From Lucifuga dentata (taxonomy: Eukaryota > Chordata > Actinopteri > Ophidiiformes > Bythitidae): a DNA stretch of 64,000 nucleotides. The notes below the pieces were generated by a model. That model did no database searches. It had not been told where the DNA came from and worked only from the letters and a program-made list of their open reading frames with translations. Each line of letters starts with the position of its first letter. The first letter of the stretch is position 1. Shown piece after piece: positions 40,272-52,200 of the stretch. The position numbers and the translations under genes were made by a program. The stretch covers positions 82,988 to 146,987 of the forward strand of contig VXCM01000239.1 of NCBI GenBank assembly GCA_014773175.1. The letters run 5' to 3'.

Positions 40272-43200
40272 CTTATATCTATATATATATATCTATATAT
40301 ATATCTATATATACATATATATAAGTATATATATATATATATGTACACACACTATATAAAGGCAGAAATCTCTGCCTATCTGTGGCATCATTATCTCTAG
40401 AACCCAGCAGTGGCTGATATTTGGCAGGTTTATTGCTCAGGACCCAAAGACATGCAGGGTTGTGTGTGAAGTTGTTTGGATGAGCAGTTCTCGAGTTGAG
40501 CTGTGACGGTAAAAAGTAGTCCGCGCGGCAGGATACGCTCTGGGCACGGCAGCATGCTCTGGTCCAGTAGCACGGTCTCAACCTGACCCCATAAGCAAAA
40601 AGCTAGCTCACGAGGACGTGCAACACAAAATTATGGCAGGCTGTGGTGCACACCATAAAGTCCAGCCCGTAATAATATATATAGTATACAACCCACATAC
40701 ATGTTACATTATGACAATTATTTCTCAAAACATACTACTGGACTTGTAAATATTTCAATTGTTTTTCCTACCTTGAAGACTGCCATTGGTTTCAGTTCAT
40801 TCCAGCACACTATTAAAAACTTGTAGACTTGAAATGTGCTTGAGATACGTTAATCCATCACAGCGAACACGTCTATTAAAGATTTTGTCGAAATAACTTA
40901 ACACTTAATCACTGCACATTCACATAATTTGACTATCCTGCACAAAAATCACAGAGCCTTGGTTTCCTCTGGAACTTATAGTTATAATCAGTTAGCTCAG
41001 ATGAATGCAGCTGATGTGTCAAACACTTAAGGACTTATATTATTTCCAGAAACAATGCAACAGCCCTTGCTTGCTTCCTCATGTGTCAGGGTCAAAACTT
41101 ATCTTCAATCTTTGTGTATTCTTGTTTTTGTTTTTTTTTAATGCTGTACTATTTGCCTGCGTCTCCCCATTGTTTCATCTCAACAGTAAAATAGAATTAG
41201 TGTTACAACCAGGAATGTTGTTTGCACTGTGATTAAGCCGAGTAAGGAGTCGCCTGGGGATTGTTACAGGATGTAGATCTCCTGGCAAGCAGGAAATCAA
41301 GTCAGGATGTCCAGTTGTGCGTCTGCTGAGCCGTGTCGATCCTGACTTCCTTTCCTGCTTTAAAAAAATACCAGTACTGCATCAGAATCTTGAGACAAAC
41401 TGCTTAATCTTATCACCTCCTAGTTCGTACAATTGACCGTAATTTATCATGATTTAGTTATTTGTGAAAGACTGTCAGGCTTTATGCAATCTTCTGTAGC
41501 AGTGACAGGTTTGAATCAATTTAATCAATATTCTGTTCATGATAATACTTCTGTCAGCCTGTGCAGCTTGTTTTTTTCTTCCATGCACAAAAACAACAGA
41601 TATCTTTGCGTGTCTACTGTTGTGTCTCATCTTGCAGAGAACAGCGTTTTAAAGCACAAAGGGAGGAGATTGGAGGGTTTGGTTGAAAGCAGAGCTTCCC
41701 CTCCAATAGTGTGTGATGTTGTGAGTCACAGGACATCGGCCATTAGAATACAATAGAAGTGGGAGTTGTAAGGCCAGGCACGAGGTAGCGCCGAGTCAAA
41801 GAGTGTTGAGTTCAGGGTTGAACCTGGAGTGAGTCTTGCTGTGGGTGTTTTGGATAGGTGAGTGCAGATCTGTAACTTGAGTAACTGAGCTGGTGTTTTA
41901 TTTGGCTTTTGGCCGTCTGTAGCTTCTGGAATAGAGTTACTTGCTGCATGTCGTTTGACTTCCAAAGCCATTTCGTTTATTATTCACCCTTTGAATTTTG
42001 CCTGATTTGGACCCAGGATGTTTCCTGCTTCAACCCTGCTATACATGAAATAGGAATTTGTAATTGCATTATACATTTGTTTGTCATTATTCATCATGCT
42101 ATACTTGGTTAATCTTGTCACTCAAAACTGTGATGATATCATGAAATACAACAATGTTGCAAAACTAGATACTAAACCTTTACAGTTTACATCAAGCCTC
42201 ACTGTTTATGGTTTTTACATAAGGTGTCACTATGCTTTAAAGAACTAGGTGGCGTCAGAAAATAACTGTGTTTATACCTGGTCAGAATGCTCACAATTGC
42301 AGATGGTATGAAAAGTGAAAAGCCTGCTGTCATAGAGAATTTATCTGATATAGCCCCCCCCCCAGGTCAATAACTGGAAAAGGGTTTCAGCCATTAACGG
42401 ACCATCCGACCAACAGTTCCTTTCTGTGCCACCCTCAGCAGGATGAGGAGTCTCCCGGACACTCCCCTCCAGGTTCTCCTCCTGCGTTCCCGGAGGATGA
42501 CCCAGAAACCGGCCTGCAGTTCCGTCGGCGCGCCCACACCATCAGCCACCCCCCTATGAAGAAACGAATCTCCTTCGAAGGCCAGCCAACCAACCAGAAC
42601 AAACAGGCTCCTCTGCGCAGACAGCAGTCTGTTAATCCAGAGCTGCTGCAGAGCAGGTAACGCAAACGGCTAAACGTGGCGTAGAATTTGTGTTTCTTTA
42701 GTTGCAGGAGTGGATATATGTATGGTCATGTATTTCTAGGAGGGCGCTTTTGTGTTTATCCACAGCTAAAGTTCACATTGTGCTTTTAACCAGTTTGATA
42801 TTAACTGGGAAAATACTAAATGTTTAGTTGACGCACAGACAGTGTAATCCATTTGTAGCACTTTGATCATCTTCAATCTCTCCATCAACTGTCCTTGAAC
42901 AATAGCATCACAAGTTTCCCATCACTATTTCATGCCTCATGAGTTCCTCATTTTTGCTTTCTTTCTGTAGCCTGACCTGCATCTTTTTCTTTGTGTAATA
43001 TGTTTGTTTTTATCTGTGGGCATTTCATATGTTTGGCTCAAGCAGTCCCGTGGCTGTCTCAAGAACACGCAGTGTTTCGGAGAGCGAGTCCTCCTTCAGC
43101 CTCCCCTCCTCCTTCTCTGCTCCCACTTTCCTGAAAAGCTTTTACCAGGGCTCGTTGGGGTCGCTGAGCTCCCTGGCAGACAGTGGGAGCCTCAAGAGGT

Positions 43201-46200
43201 GAGAGGGGGTGCACAGCCAACCCCCCGCTTAGACCCCAAAAGCATCGGCCAGGGACGTGACATGGGTGGGAAGGAGGCATTGCAAGGAGCCGTATTCTTG
43301 GGCTCTCTATCCAAACCTTGTAGCACCCAGCTTTTTTTTGCCGCTCTATCTTTATACCATTTCCTGTCTATTCACAGCACTTTTTTATTAGTATAAAAAA
43401 TACCCTCCAGCTGTTTCTTGTTTCCTCATCATCTTTGCAGCTGGACTCTCCTTCCTGTTTCCCTGAGAAGTAGAAAGGGATGTTGATACCCTCTCTCCTT
43501 TTTTTATTTGCATGTGGATATGAAGCTTTTTTTGCACGGCATGGCTATGATTAACCTGAATATGTCACCTTTATTAACTACATTCATTTTTTTTTTTTAA
43601 CAGTGCACTTGATGATGCTTTAAGCATCTTGTTAACCCAACAGTGATGTATTTATCGTGAAACATTACTCTTAGTTAATGTTCTGCTGCACTAATTAATC
43701 AGTTAATGTATTCTTAAGGCAAGGGCTGCAGGGTGCCTGAGAGTCTCCTGCTTCTTTGTGTCCTTGCTCAAAGCCATCTTGGTGTCTCAGTGGAAAAAAG
43801 TAAAGGTTAACATTTCATTATGAATGAGACACAGTGGTGCAGACCACTGTCGACCGTCAGTTCCGTGTGTTTCTCTCCTGATAACATTCCAGTCCTCAAA
43901 AGTCAATTAATGCACCAGCACGAAGAGCAGAAACAGCTCTTTCGGCACACCTCGCTCCTTGTGATGAATATGAGCAGGTTTAAATGACAAAAGCCAAAAC
44001 CTACTGGGTATTCAACATGTTTACAGCCAAGGTTTCATTAGCTGTACCGTGTTTGAAACCTACATGATTTGATGTGGTTGAATCTGACTCAGATATGTTT
44101 CCACCATTGGTACAGGTCATTTAGGCAGGTCTGAAACAGCAATTACAGAACCGCATTGGTCTTGTTCTGGTCACAAATGATCCAGTGTATGATCCAAACT
44201 AGTGCTGAATGATCTCCAAGTTTGAGCAATTAGTTGATCTAAAAACCAGAGAGCTTATAGATAAATTTAGGTGCTAAGTTCATGTTAATTAAACTACACC
44301 GCCATGGAATGTCTTTGTATGTGCTGAAGATGCGCTTCACTCTCCTGTTCAGTCATCTGAAAGAAGCATGTGAAACCGTATGCAGTTTCCAGATGTTTTC
44401 TTCAAGTCCTTTAAATGTGGCATTAGTGGTGTTTGTTATATGGCCTAGATGATCACTATGACAAAGAATGTTTTTAGTATCTGTCATTTTATGTTACACG
44501 GCTACCTCAGCACAGTAAACATCTTCCTAGTTTGATTTTGTCAATCCTGCCCTGCAGATATTCCTGACCAATGAGCAGAACGAACATTCTCAAATGGCTT
44601 TTGATGATATATTTAGTTTCACTTAGAATTTTTTTCTGTGTGAAACCAAACCAAACCAAACTAGGAGTAACTGCAGCAAAAATAACATCACATTCACTGA
44701 TTTGGATAGACAATATGTTTAAATATTTAGAAAGCTTAGACTTTCTGGGTATTTTGTTCCAAACACAGTATGTCGTCATGTTTACAGCCATGTTTTTATC
44801 AATAATATAAGATAACTTTATATGCCTTTCTCTGAGCTCCGTTATGACTTTACCTGTACTGTCAGGAAAATGTAGTGATATAATAAGTTAAGAATTTAAT
44901 CTGTTGAGTTGAATGAGGGAAGCTAAGAGAAAAGTGAATGTTAGATATGGAGGACAAAACACAATCTTTGTCTCAGTCCGAGGTCATTTCCTGTTATTCA
45001 TGTTTGCGTGTTCAGATAGGCGCTGTGTGCTGACCTGGTTCAGCGACTATCAACTGATCTGTCACAAAATATATAATAGACTGTTCATGAAAAAAGAAAA
45101 ATGTGATGACCTGAAGTTAAAATGAGTACTTGAGATTTCATTTTGACATTCAACAGCTTTGGCTTTTTTTATGACTCAGCTTGTTTAATGTGACAGATGA
45201 CTAAAGGTAACAAATTTTTCCAGCAGCCCATTAATAACATTTTCTTCTATCTCCACAAAGGCTTCTTTTCCAGAAATGAATAAGCACTTATGCTGTAGCT
45301 TTGGCTGCTCACACATTTGATGTTTTTTTTTTTTTTTNTTTTTTTTTTTTTTGTCATTTTACTTTACTGATTAAGAGCTGTGTCACCACTTTCTGCTTTA
45401 TTAACCAACGTTCTGGGTATCAGTCATTTGATTTGCATGTTTTTCAACAGTGCACTTCAGATTTCTCATCAACTAAGGACGACTGCGTTGATGGGAAGCT
45501 TGTGTGGCTCTCCTCTGTGTGGAGAGGTTACATTTATGTGCGTATGTGTGTGCTAACAGATGTCTGCTTGTGTGTGTCCCTGCATTTGTAAAAGGATGCT
45601 GAATGGGTGTTGGTGTAAGGCGACACCTGACCCTTTTTTTTTTTGTTTTTTTTTTAAATCGGATGCGTGTTGACAGTTCTGTGCTCTCTCGTAGCAATGA
45701 GGAAGGTAGGAAGAGGAGCCTGTCTGGCTGCAGCAGCGACTCTGTGAGCGGAGGTCTTCCAGCCCCATGTAGGGTCTCCTGGAGACAGAAGATCTTCCTC
45801 AGGGTCGCCTCGCCCATGAACAAAGCCTCTGCATCCATGCAGCACCCAGGTCTGACACTAGATACCTGCAGAGCTTGCTGTAACACAATCACCTTCGCAA
45901 TTCAAGCGAGGCACAACATGATGCAGAATGAATAAGGTCTGAATAATCTACAAGTGCATCAATGATTAGTACAAGGCTACGGGAACATGTAGTACTTGTG
46001 GAAAATTACTATTCTGGAACTCCTGATTTTTAAATTGCATGCATACATGTGAAGTACACACATGTACCAGGGTAATTTCTCATTCATGATAAATATGGGT
46101 AAAAGTGCTCGACATGATCCTCTAATCTGTTCCCATGGCCAGTTTTGCTTTGTGTGTTTTTTTTTTTTTTAAAGCATGGTCTTTTTCTGTTTACTTAAAG

Positions 46201-49200
46201 GAGATACAACTTTTAGCTTGCAGATTATTTTCAGATCCAGTGTATTAAAAGAGTCTAAACAAATAACTATCATAAAATTAGTCATGCTTTTTATATATTT
46301 ATTGGTTTTCACTCCAGCGAGGTTGTACAGTATATCAGAACAAACCAGACTAAAGGTCATGATGCACTGATGTGTGTATCATGTGGATGACCCCAAAAAT
46401 GGAAATAAATTTGAATCATAAGATTGTAGCTCATTTTCATTTTTGAAAAACACAAATCATCAGAATCAGAATCGTGCTTATTTGGCTAAATACAGTATGT
46501 TCTCAGACACTTGTCTTGTTTTGTCTTGGTTGAAGCAGTGCGATAACACAAAAATGAAAAGCAGCAGTTAAAATAAGGATAAAATAAAATAGGGTAGAAT
46601 AAATAGAGTAAAATAGAAAAAAAATATTCTGTATCCTGGTTAGGTAGTATATACATATAAGAGATAGATATTTTATGATCATAGCAGTAGGTTATGAAGG
46701 TGACATGATGTGGATAATTTTTTGACTATTACACATTGAAATTGTTTTTGATTTTGATATTTAATATTATACATCTGTCACGTCAATGCACATCTTTATC
46801 CAAAGTGCTTTAAATTACAGTGAACAGTCTTCTTCAGCAGGAAAGTAAACATTAGATACACGTGGACAGAAAATCTCAATGAAAATCAGTTTAAACCAAA
46901 CATCTTTTTAAAAAAAATAAATCTCAGTATTTTTCTGTGAAAGTCTGTAAAAAATAGCATGTGCTTTTTTTTTTTTTTTTNTTTTTTTTTTTTTTTTTAA
47001 TAGAATAGATGGCCCCACTTGGGACTGAAAAAAAACAAACAAAAAAGCCCATAAATATACATTTATATATTATAAATAATATATTATATATTAAACATTT
47101 GCTTTTGTATTAAAGTTATGACTCATATTGATGTTTTTGATGCTATATTTTAGAGGACTGTGATGGCAGAGAGCTATTGCCTCTCTCTCCCCGTTCCTTG
47201 GACTCAAGTTTAGACCCCCTCGGCCATCTTCTACCCATGGCAGGTGAACCCCTGACTGGGGAGAGGCCTAAGAGGACGGGGGCTGACTACCGGGCTCTCT
47301 GGAAGACTGCCATCCACCAGCAGATCCTACTGCTGCGCATGGAGAAAGAGAACCAGAGGCTGGAGGGTGAGCTGAGCTACATTCTCTTAGCCAGATGAAT
47401 TATCATAATTGTTCTAGAATGAATCCTTTCTGAAGAATACAGTGTTCTTAATCATGTTGCAGTTGGACTGTTAAGGATTCTTTGAGGTAGAGTGTGTTTG
47501 GTTTTCTGCAGACTCTGGACATATTTATCATTTGTCACGAGGCTCTTCCTGTTGAAAACTGTTCTGGTCTCACTGTCCAGTTTATTCTGCTGAATATCAT
47601 TTCAAACTGTTCTGACTTGGAAACAACCTTTCCTCCTTGTTGTCATGAAACCTGCAGAGTTGCACAGTCGGTCCTCACCAGTGCTGTTGATCCTAACTTT
47701 GGCTTTGTCAGAGTGAATAGCGGTAGAAAGCCCCTTAAAGGACCATACCAGTGATTTTTGCATGTTTGAGCCTAGTAAATACTACCTGCATACATGTTGT
47801 GTTATTGCCAACCATTTTCCAAAACATAAAACTGTATTTTAAGTTTCTTGGCATTTTCGCCAAATTCCCTGATCTTTGAAAATCAAATGTTCAGGTGATA
47901 CGCCCACCTTAAAATTCAATGTTTCGCTGCTAACACTTATGCACGATAGAAGGCACGGTCGTTTTAATTTTACAGTAAAAGCAGTCCTCTCTTGGGACGC
48001 TGGCAGAGACATACATTTTCAAGTAGCATGTTTTGGATAGTGGTTGACAGTAATGTAACATGTGCAGATTGCATTTAATGGGCTCAAACATGCAAAATAA
48101 CTGGTATGGCTCTTTAAGATGTCATTTCTGACTGCTGCTTCTTGTCAGAGGAGTGAAATTTCACCACCTCTGTCTGGGATTCTGGAGCACAGCTATATTT
48201 AGAAAGAAATGTTGAGTGTTGCATGTGCATGCACACATAAACACATACACACACAGACATGCAGATACTCAAACACACTGTGCATTCAGTAGCTTAATGT
48301 GCATGGAAGTCATTCTCTTTCATGGTAAATCAATAACAGCATGCTTATTTCACAGTAAAAAAAAAAAAAACATAAAACAACCAAATATTAAAAATATTGC
48401 CCTCTAATGGCAGCGCCATTAAAGGACCATACCATCCATTTTGTATGTTTGAGCCTAATTCACTTTTCATATGTTACGTTAGTAACAATCATTTCCCAAA
48501 GGATAAAACCATATTTCAGCTTTCCTGATATTTTGCAAAATCTCTTTATTTTAATTTCTTTTCTTTCAAAATCAAATATATTGAAGAGATTTGAATCAAT
48601 ATTGATTGATTTTAATACCATTCAGAATGTACTGAAACCAGTGGCAGTGTGGAAAAAAATTTAACTCACTGTTCCAGTAGTATACTTTGGGAAATGACTG
48701 AAATGACTGTCAGTAACCTTCCATGGATGAAAATTGAATATATTAAGCTCAAACATGCAAAATGGGTGGTATGGTCCTGTAACATCCATGGGGAAAGAAT
48801 GAAATGATTTTAGAATTCACTACTTCTCTTTTCTAGCAAGCAGTCTTTGTATTCTGAACACCAACACAACAAGTCTTTGGATTCTGAACCGCTTTCCCTT
48901 TGTCTGTTATCATATGATACCAATGTCCAAGGAGCTAACAGTGAATAACCGTTTTGAATAGAAGGTAAGAGATGTAACGGTGTCCTTTGGGTCGACGCAG
49001 ACGTTTTGCATGTTTTTGGGTGTTGGTTATTATATCGTCTTCACTCATTCAAATCAATGGTTTTTATTTGCATGTTCAGGGTCAACATTACTTCATGGTA
49101 TTTGTGTTTGTTTTGTTTCACATACCTGTGCTGCTATCTTGATTTGCTTCCATGTTATCGTTGGTGTTATGCGGTCGTCGTGGCCTTTATTCATGTGTTA

Positions 49201-52200
49201 GGTTTTCATGGGACTGGTGACACAAGGTGCAATGGACTCTATATTGGAATATTGGAGCCCTCTATATTGGAGATACTGGGGAAAAGATATATTGGTGGAT
49301 ATTTGTATATATTTAGTAAATGCCTGGGATTTTTTGGGGGATTTTTTCTTCAAATTAGGTTATTAAATAAATATGACAAAGATATTTATTGTAAACCTCA
49401 CAATCAAAGACACTGGCAGTAAATACAGGGTGAAATTTTGGAAATTTAATTAACTAATTGGATATTAAATCATTTAAAATACAACTATAAACAAGAAAAA
49501 AACTACAAATACATATTAAAGGACCATAGAGGACCACCATAAAGGACCATAAAGGACCACCATTTTGCATGTTTGAGCCTAATATATTCAATTTTCATAC
49601 ACGTAACATTACTGACAATCATTTCCTAAAGGATAAAACCGTATTTCAGCTTTCTGATATTTTGCAAAATCTCTTAATCTTTCAAAACCAAATATTCAAG
49701 CGATACACCCACCTTAAAAATCCATGTTTCGCCTGCTAATAGTTGTGCAAAATTATCAATTCATAGTCATTAAAATTTTTTGATAAACACAGGTCTTCTT
49801 TTTATTGTGCTTAAACGCTAAAATTACGTAACTTCGAAAATAACCTGAACACACGTCTTGTTCACAACGATGGATTACCGTTCCAGTTGTATGCTTTGGG
49901 AAATGGTTGTCAGTAACTTAAGTGTATGAAAATTGAATATATTATGCTCAAACGTGCAAAATGAGTGGTATGGTCCTTTAAAGTGGATTTACAAATGATG
50001 GTCAAAATGTTTTTTAATGCAATCTCTATGTGCATATCTGCCAATACAGTATATGCTGATACCAATATATCTTTGATAACACAGTATCAGCCAATAGTAT
50101 CACTTGCTGAAATGTTGGTCAGATCCACACTGACTGCAAATCTCTCTCCTTATCATCTGCTACAAAAGCAAAAACAAGAGAGCATGTCTGTACTTTGTAG
50201 GTACAGTCGTCTTCTGTTGGTCTCCTGTCTTGATTCTTTGGTACACCAGAGAATTTTAACAGCCAGGTACGACTGATTCGGTGATACGTAGTGAGGCTAC
50301 ATAAGCTGATTCTACCATTACAGAAAACTTTTGCTCAATTAAGATCATCCGTGTTGCAGCAAGCCGAGATGAGCTGCACATCCGCAAGATGAAGTTGGAC
50401 TACCAGGAAGTGAGTGAGTGCACCAAAGATGTGCAACCACTATGGGAGAGAAAACTGACAGCCCCGGGCAGAACCAAGGTCCCACAAGACAAGGAGGAGC
50501 TGTATCGCGCACTCTGTCAAGGTAAGTATTAGGGATGGGCATTATGATTATTTTTTGAGGTGGAATAATCCAGCCAATTTGTCGATAATTTGATTAGTTG
50601 TGACTTCATCGTGTCTCCTCCACCCTGACAAAAACACACACACAAAAAACAATGCGAACAACCAATCAGTGAGTGAAACACAAGTATCATTTAATTTTTT
50701 CAAACACTTTAAACACTTTTCCAGGCTTTACTGAACATATTCAGGTAGTGTATTTAAATTGGGGATAAGTAAGTTTTTAAATAAAACTACATAAATCAGT
50801 GAAAGTATGTGCAAGTTGTAATTTGCATCTGAGTTACATTTCTACACATGGCAAAAAAGTTTTGGAATAAAAATATTTTTTTTTAAATTTAATAAATATT
50901 TAGTGCATTTACTCACCCTCATACAAAACAAACCTGAGGTGAATACCTGAGGTAACAATTAACAGTGAACAGAACTTATGTAATTAACTAATTAAAGCAA
51001 AGGTGTAGCACGGGCAGAAACAGTGCCACAAACATTAGTTCTGCTTCTCTACGACTCCCCCCAAAATCCGTCGATTTAAAAAAAAAAAAATTGACGATGT
51101 TGACCATTTCGACTAATCGAATATTGATTATTCATGCACATCCCTAGTAAATACATAAAGGTGTAGAAGTTTTTTTTTAATGGGTGTACATGTGTTGTGT
51201 TTTGTATAAGCACAGTTATTCCTGTTGTGCAGGTGTTCCTAAAGGCAGGCGTGGGGAGGTGTGGTTGCTCCTTTCCCATCAGCACCGACTGCGCCACAGG
51301 CTGCCCCAACGTCAGCAAGCCCCCAACACCCCCTACCAAGACCTGCTGAAGCAGCTCACCGCACAGCAGCACGCCATCCTGGTGGACCTAGGTACGCACA
51401 CAGTCATCCACAGGGATTCCCACAGTCACGGAAAGAAAAGAAAAATCAACCACTTTGACTGCCCTATATTCTAGGCCTGGGCAGTATTGACAATGATGGA
51501 TGCTGAAGGACTTTACTTCGCTTCTCTGTATAAGTAGAAGCAGTTACTAGTACTAAAAGTGTAATTACTCATGATTATTAAAGGTAGGAGTAGTTTGTGA
51601 CAAGCTTAAAAATGCCCTAAAGTCTTCTTCTGACCTAGTCTTCTTCTGAAACAACATGAACATGTTGTAAATGTTGAAATTTAAAATTTACAGCCCTCCG
51701 CAAATATTGGCATCCTTGGTAAATAAAAGGAAAATGGGCTGTGAAAAAAATGTCTTTGTTTATCCTCTTGATTTTTCATTCAAAATATTACAAATAACCT
51801 TTAATTAAAGTAAAATAAGTGAAAAGAAAAAGGGAGTTCTTACCATGAAACTAATATTTTTCTCAATCGGCCTGGTGGCATCTGATCGTAGTTTTGAGAC
51901 TTTCTGATCCCAAAACCCAACTAACATCTGCAATTCTCCAGCTGTGATGCTTGGAGATTTTTTAGCCACTCGAACCATCATCTGACTGTGCGTGGAGCAA
52001 ATATACACTCATCCTCTCAGGCTGATTGAGAAATATATTTGTTTTGTGAAAAGAACTCCTTTTTTCCCTTTCATTTATTGTATTGATTTTTTAATATTTT
52101 GAACGAAAGATCAAGAAGATAAACAATAAGCACATTTTTTTCACAGCTCATTTTGCTTTTATTTTTTATTATTATTTTTAAATTTTTTATTATTATTATT

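Larger units (their letters stand above)
38985..42438 (+). other. tbc1d4 intron 11
   Basis: 3.5 kb without a recognised exon. Holds two composite dinucleotide tracts (39728-39812 and 40219-40347), the left part of a TTAA element (40653-40900) and otherwise ordinary sequence. Confidence 0.6.
42657..47153 (+). other. tbc1d4 introns 12-14 (except exons 13 and 14)
   Basis: Contain T-tract joins at N45338 and N46981, a possible LINE-related fragment at 46452-46520 (CAGAATCAGAATCGTGC) and AT-rich sequence. I looked for a second small alternative exon between 43199 and 45694 and saw none I could support. Confidence 0.5.
47367..50359 (+). other. tbc1d4 intron 15
   Basis: Contains three TTAA elements close together (K, L and M) and a short CA-rich stretch near 48235. 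48783-49515 and 49982-50359 show nothing recognisable. Confidence 0.6.

Noticed and set aside
39627..40348. Tyr/Ile-rich frames
   Set aside because: Products of TA/CA microsatellites.
45473..45892. 139-codon minus-strand frame
   Set aside because: Antisense of tbc1d4 exon 14 plus low-complexity flank.
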